Shown: positions 19,671 through 23,991 of the stretch, piece after piece | Position numbering within the stretch: the first letter of the stretch is position 1 | Layout of the letters: each line of letters begins with the position of its first letter | NCBI GenBank assembly: GCA_030052745.1 | Contig: JANBVO010000103.1 | Coordinates: 1-23,991 of the forward strand | DNA: 23,991 bases | Reading direction: 5' to 3' | Source of the DNA: Pleurostoma richardsiae | Taxonomy: Eukaryota; Ascomycota; Sordariomycetes; Calosphaeriales; Pleurostomataceae | The notes under the pieces: model-generated | Seen by the model: only the letters and a program-made list of their open reading frames with translations | Databases searched by the model: none | What the model was told of the DNA's origin: nothing | Translations under genes and position numbers: made by a program

Positions 19671-22600
19671 AGTTGCTCAGTAAGCCATGTCCATCGCCTT
19701 GTCCCTTCATTCAATGCGGCTCTTCTTAGCACCGGGACCTGCCCCTGGAGTATTGCTGGCTCCCCTTTGACTCACCCCTGATACGTGGCCATGGACGCTT
19801 GTCAACAAGTAAGGGGGACTATCTACATGCTCCTGCTTCTTTGTGCTTCGAGCCCCCTCGCCTCAACCAAGCGAATGGCATCACTCAATGCAATGCGAAT
19901 GACTATAGCTGACAGCGGGATTGAACGTCCTGGTGGTATCTAAGCCAGTGTCTCTACTATCAGCAGATCTTGGCTGGCTTGCCCCTGGTTCAGTTGGGAA
20001 TTCCACCTAGGCGCTTCTCAAAGGCCGCCGAGCACAGCATCACATTACTTACTCCTCTATATGCGATTGTCACCAAGGCGAAACGGAGCGCGGCGTTGGC
20101 ACATGCATCCCAGCCCTGCGTTGAAACGGGTAAAGTCGAGATTGGCCACCTGTAGACTACGCAGGCGAATGAGTGATTGGGATGATGCATGGTGGTGATG
20201 AGACTGACAAGCGTGTATTTACACGAGATCAGTCAAGCAAATGCCCATGTGAGACTGACACACTGCATTGGCGATTCCGCTTGCGATAAGAGAAATCTTG
20301 GATTGCATAAAACTGACCAAGAATAATAAGCAATGTGGTCTCGCGTTTAACATATAAACATCCTCATTAACAGAACAGAAGCATGAAGCGTCACCCGGCA
20401 TCGAGGTCATGTTGTCCAGCCTAGCTTCATCATCCACGTCGCAGTATTGTCATAACGACTTCGGGGCGGAGGAGCAGTTCACTCGGCAACGTAGAGTAAG
20501 ATTCAAGTTGCTGCCTCTTGAGATGTTCTCATCAGAGATCCGCATCCAAGGATGACATCCCATAACAGGGCGGGCGCACAAATACCCTCCGTGGAGAGTC
20601 TGATTGCGTGAGGGAGATCAGCCGAATGCGACTGCTAATCTTCGACTCCGAGCCGTGTCGGAAGTGCATTCTACCCTCGTAATAGCACCAGGACCCATTC
20701 GCCTTCGACGTGCATGGCCATCTCTGCGGACGATAACGAGTGTCCAGATTTGCCGTCACGAATCTCGCGAAGCGTTGCGATGTGGTGGACCTAATCCACA
20801 GCGTCAGCAGAATTGTCTCTAAAATAGATTGGCCAGGGAGTTTAGTTGCAGTTGACGGTGCTGCAAGGTCAACTCTCCAGCCGTGTCAGACGTACTCCGC
20901 ATGATGAGCCTCCTCCGCGGGCCGGGCCGTTGGGGATCCGTTGTCCACCACATCAAGCTGGAATGAGGATACATTTTCCTTCAGCGAGGCGCTAACAAAC
21001 CGACAATGGGCGGCCTATGGCTCGTCTGGCGGTAAAGGGTTTGGCGTGGGCGGCGGCGGCAGAGGCCTAGGATGCGGCTTGTCTTTATTCAAGCGATGAA
21101 GATGCTGCATCCTTGCGTCCATGGTGTTGATCTGGAGTCCGGGTATGATGTGAACGCGAAAATTTGACTGAGCTTCTTATATGGTTTGAGACAGACCTCC
21201 GTTCTGCAGTTCACTCCTCGGAGGGTCCGGTAACTTTCAACTGTTGAAGAATCCTCTGGACACTCGCAATCATGATATGGGCATCAACCCGTCCTTTTAA
21301 CAATTCGCGAGGACCCCCACCTCCAGGCATCAGAGACGGCCTGAGCAGAGCAAACAGGCCGTTCAGGCGTCCGGCATCTCTCCAGCAGCAGGTGACATGT
21401 TTCCACGGTGAGACAGCGAAGCACCCTATAGGAATCTCTGCCGAACCTTGCACGTGGTGGGCGACCTGTCGCGAGTTTGATCGGCGGGAATGAAGATGGT
21501 GGGCACCGACCGGGGTTGCCAACGCATCTTCCCAGTTCTACAGGCTGCCTCTGCAATGTGGATGGAGGATATATGAGGCCCCCCCCCGACGCACAGATAA
21601 CTCGGGTCTGGTGATTATGGGCTCTTTGTCGCTAGACGAGTGATGACGGGCAGGGGTATAAAACCTGCTTCCGGGACCAGGTGACTACCGCGAACCGTGG
21701 GATCATATTGCAGGGAGTCGACGACGACGACTCGCAATTCAAAAGATACCCACACGGTCGCACGCGGCACGGCACTATCTCAGGCTCTCTGGCGTCCCGG
21801 TTGGTTGACATCACCATGACTGGGAGCGGAACGCGTCGTCTTCACATGAAGGCGATTGGCCTCTCGATATTCCTCACGGGCGTATTCCCGTGGCTGCGAC
21901 TCCGAAAGCCGCGTTGGGCAACGGAGGCGGAGCTACACGAGCAAGCTTTACATATAAAAGTAATCACTTCCCGCCCAGACCCCGTCCCAGACTCAGGTGC
22001 CCTATATCTCGCCTGTTAGGACCTTACCGAATGCTGACGAAAACCTTCAGGCGGCCGCTTTCGGCTCTCAAGCGCCCGAGGGACGCTCTGCGACATATCT
22101 CTCGCGAATCCGCGATGGCGATGGGCGGTCATCGGACACGCCTGAAGGATCGTGATACGCTCGGCCGGCGTGGGAAAAAAGCCATCTTCCAACTTCCAGG
22201 TGGACTGGAAATAGCCGTCATCCCATGTTTCATCCTTGGTGCTCTCGCGTGGGGTTTGCCCGTTTATTCTTGTCCTTTGCCTCTTGTTGGACAGTTGGAC
22301 GGCCCTACGACGCAGACACCCACGTACCCATCGGAGTTTGCGCGCGCTCACGTCGTGCACCGTGCCTGGAGTCAGTCTCTCTTTTCCGTCCGTTCAGGGA
22401 CTGGAAACCTCGTCTTTGCGCGCATTGTTTTGCCCGCCCGAATTCCGCTAGCGTCGACTCCTTTCGGATTGCCAACCGCGTTCCTGTTTCGGACGCTGCC
22501 CCAGCTGCGTCTCCCTCGTGCTTCATCTCCCAGCGAGCTGCTTTCCGAGAACAGCGATGGCCCGCGGGTGCGACGTGGGGCATCCAGGCGAAAAGAAAAC

Positions 22601-22915
22601 CCCCCCCCAGGCGTTCGAACCATGAGGCGTTTTCGTTGAACCCCTCCAACCCCCTGCTGTGGAGGATGGCCGCAAGGAAGCAGGCCAGCGTCGTATTTTG
22701 CGTGCATTTTGCTGCTTCCCAGCTCCTGTTTGCCAATCTGGGCCTTTGGGTTCTCTCTGATAGGCTAGGCCCCGTTGGCCGACCCGAACCCCCCGACCCC
22801 GACCTCCGGATCCCCCGCAAAAGCCCCCGCCATGGACCTCGGGACGGCTACCTTAGTGTACCTGACATTTCCATCTGATCAGCTGAGCCGACGCCCTCTG
22901 GATGAACGGAAGAGG

Positions 22916-22931
22916 TACCTTAGCTAAGGTA
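22916..22931. repeat. 16-bp palindrome TACCTTAGCTAAGGTA
   Basis: A perfect palindrome about 210 bp upstream of the SET-domain gene start. Its half-site TACCTTAG also occurs at 22849-22856. It could be a dimeric regulator site or part of a short dispersed palindrome family; I cannot tell which from one window. Confidence 0.7.
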
Positions 22932-22951
22932 GGCATTTGACGTAGGTCCCA

Positions 22952-22975
22952 GGTTCCGGTTCCAGTTCCAGTTCC
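22952..22975 (+). repeat. Four hexamer tandem repeats, RGTTCC
   Basis: GGTTCC twice then AGTTCC twice, directly head to tail, about 165 bp before the SET-domain gene start. It is a short microsatellite in the promoter/leader area. Confidence 0.7.
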
Positions 22976-23140
22976 CCATCTTCCTTTTTCTCTTTTGCCA
23001 GAAGTGAACAAGCCACCACAGTGCAAACCCCTCAATTGTCACCGAAGTTCCCAAGCGGTTCCCTTCGATCCTCACCCTCTGACCATCCAGCTACTCTTGG
23101 ACACAGACACCAAGACCACTCGCCCAAACAGCAACACACA

Positions 23141-23991
23141 ATGGCACCACTCAAGCCCCATTGGCCTCAACCCTCCCACCCGGAGATCCAGCAGGTTCTC
23201 GTCAACGAGGCCGCCTTCACCACCAAGAGCATCTCCAAGGTCGCCCTCCCGCCCTTCGGCTTCTTCGCCAAGATGTCCTTCCCGCCCTGCACCCTCGCCG
23301 ACGGGCCCACCTACGCCACCGTCCAGATGGGCCGGGACAAGCACCTCAACCTCAACAGCGACCTCCTCTACATCAACCACTCCTGCGAGCCCTCTCTTGT
23401 CAGTCCACAGCTCGGCAGCCCCTCCAGTCGAGCACGTATCCAACGTGGCATGCTCAGGGACTGACCTTCTCCAGATCTTCGACACCGCCAACCTCAACAT
23501 CATCGCCGGCCCCAGGGGCCTCCAACCCGGGGAAGAACTGACCGTCCGTCCCTCACGCTGAAACCCCCAGCCCACCCGCTGCTATCCCCTTTCGAAGTTC
23601 TCTGCGCTCACCACCATCCCCAGTTCTTCTACCCCTCCACCGAGTGGGCCATGGCCCAGCCCTTCGACTGCCTCTGCGGCACCCCCACCTGCCGCGGCCG
23701 CATCGCCGGCGCCCGGGACATGCCCCGCGCCCAGCTCGACGGCGTCTGGCTCAACGGGCACATCCGCGAGCTGCTCGACGAGCGCGACGGCCGCCCCTCC
23801 TCCCCCGCCGCCGCGGCGTCCGTGCCCGCCGACGACCCCACCGCGCAGGCGCTGCGGGACGCCCTGCTCCACGCGGAGAAGGTCGTCGAGGCCGCGCGGG
23901 CCGCGCTCGTCTCGTACGCCCGCGCCGCGGGCGGCCGCAACGGGGGCTACGGGCACGCCGTGGGCCCGCCGGACGGCGCCGCGGTCGCCGC
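23141..23991 (+). CDS. SET-domain protein, N-terminal part (cut by window edge)
   Basis: SET proteins transfer methyl groups from S-adenosylmethionine to lysines; the substrate here is unknown. Exons are 23141-23398, 23475-23543 and 23624 onward to the edge; the introns are 76 and 80 nt; 231 aa are visible with no stop yet. Motifs are INHSCEP (78-84; the NHxC signature that binds SAM), EELTFFYPSTEW (106-117; the ELxFxY catalytic region) and post-SET-like cysteines DCLCGTPTC (124-132). Introns 1 and 2 flank the 23-residue exon IFDTANL to GEELT, placed between the two SAM-pocket motifs. The usual GxG near the SET N-terminus is not evident; PPFGFFAKM (37-45) sits there. From about residue 165 the protein becomes Ala-rich with a helical region. 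Both introns use rare donors (GTCAGT, GTCCGT). It resembles compact fungal SET proteins rather than the large histone methyltransferases. Confidence 0.88.

Larger units (their letters stand above)
19671..23140. other. Long intergenic region, no supported gene
   Basis: About 3.5 kb. Left part (19671-21680): scattered short frames, a small inverted repeat AGTTGAC/GTCAACT at 20850-20874, and nothing gene-like. Right part (about 21890-22880): few stops in several frames on both strands at once, caused by GC-rich, stop-poor composition. None of the resulting frames shows a domain, though one plus frame has a hydrophobic stretch. Just before the SET gene are a palindrome, hexamer repeats and a CT-rich leader. 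No tRNA, rRNA or transposon was recognised. Confidence 0.5.

Noticed and set aside
21579-22608. Two runs of nine C (21579-21587 and 22600-22608)
   Set aside because: Homopolymers in non-coding DNA; more likely ordinary slippage tracts or a sequencing weakness than functional elements.
22600-22620. Possible tRNA B-box (GTTCGAACC)
   Set aside because: No A-box, acceptor stem or T-stem pairing around it. Other GTTCGA matches in the window also fail.
21890-22878. Several overlapping frames on both strands (up to 249 codons)
   Set aside because: At least five compete in the same stop-poor segment, none with a domain; the longest does not begin with ATG.

Overview
The window looks like nuclear DNA of a filamentous ascomycete (Pezizomycotina, probably Sordariomycetes; the class is inference). 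The multi-exon genes have short GT-AG introns of 48-96 nt, there are C-ending codons in the highly expressed genes, and pyrimidine-rich leaders precede several starts. The protein families include a fungal CYP52-type P450, a fungal-style succinyl-CoA ligase beta subunit and a ketosamine kinase. Splice junctions were worked out by hand from reading frame, splice sites and protein continuity. All assembled reading frames close without stops.

Layout, left to right. (1) 1-318, minus: the 5' part of an unrecognised gene running off the left edge. (2) 988-2778, minus: a complete five-exon cytochrome P450 of 518 aa. (3) 2779-4144: a divergent promoter region. (4) 4145-5700, plus: a four-exon mitochondrial succinyl-CoA ligase beta subunit of 444 aa. 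(5) 5701-9923: a gene-poor stretch with one doubtful 235-codon reading frame (6810-7517, minus) and a perfect 11-bp-arm hairpin at 7641-7665. (6) 9924-10244, plus: a 106-aa protein of unknown function. (7) 10762-11794, minus: a two-exon fructosamine/ketosamine-3-kinase family protein of 322 aa. (8) 11795-13397: a divergent promoter with a CRE palindrome next to the kinase and a telobox next to the ribosomal gene. (9) 13398-13963, plus: ribosomal protein L26/uL24, three exons, 135 aa. (10) 15348-18327, minus: a three-exon, 957-aa, low-complexity protein whose N-terminus carries a canonical eIF4E-binding motif. (11) 18328-23140: an unusually long 4.8-kb divergent intergenic region with a CT-rich leader and short palindromes. 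(12) 23141-23991, plus: a SET-domain protein running off the right edge.

There is no biosynthetic cluster, transposon, CRISPR array or rRNA/tRNA gene that I could see. Most of the window is housekeeping: TCA cycle, translation and protein deglycation. The most interesting locus is the 957-aa protein. Its first dozen residues resemble yeast Caf20 (p20) and the 4E-T/Eap1 class of eIF4E-binding translational regulators, but the rest is a large Pro/Met-rich scaffold that I cannot match to a described family. The pairing of a fatty-acid-type omega-hydroxylase P450 with succinyl-CoA ligase over one shared promoter region is metabolically suggestive but unproven.
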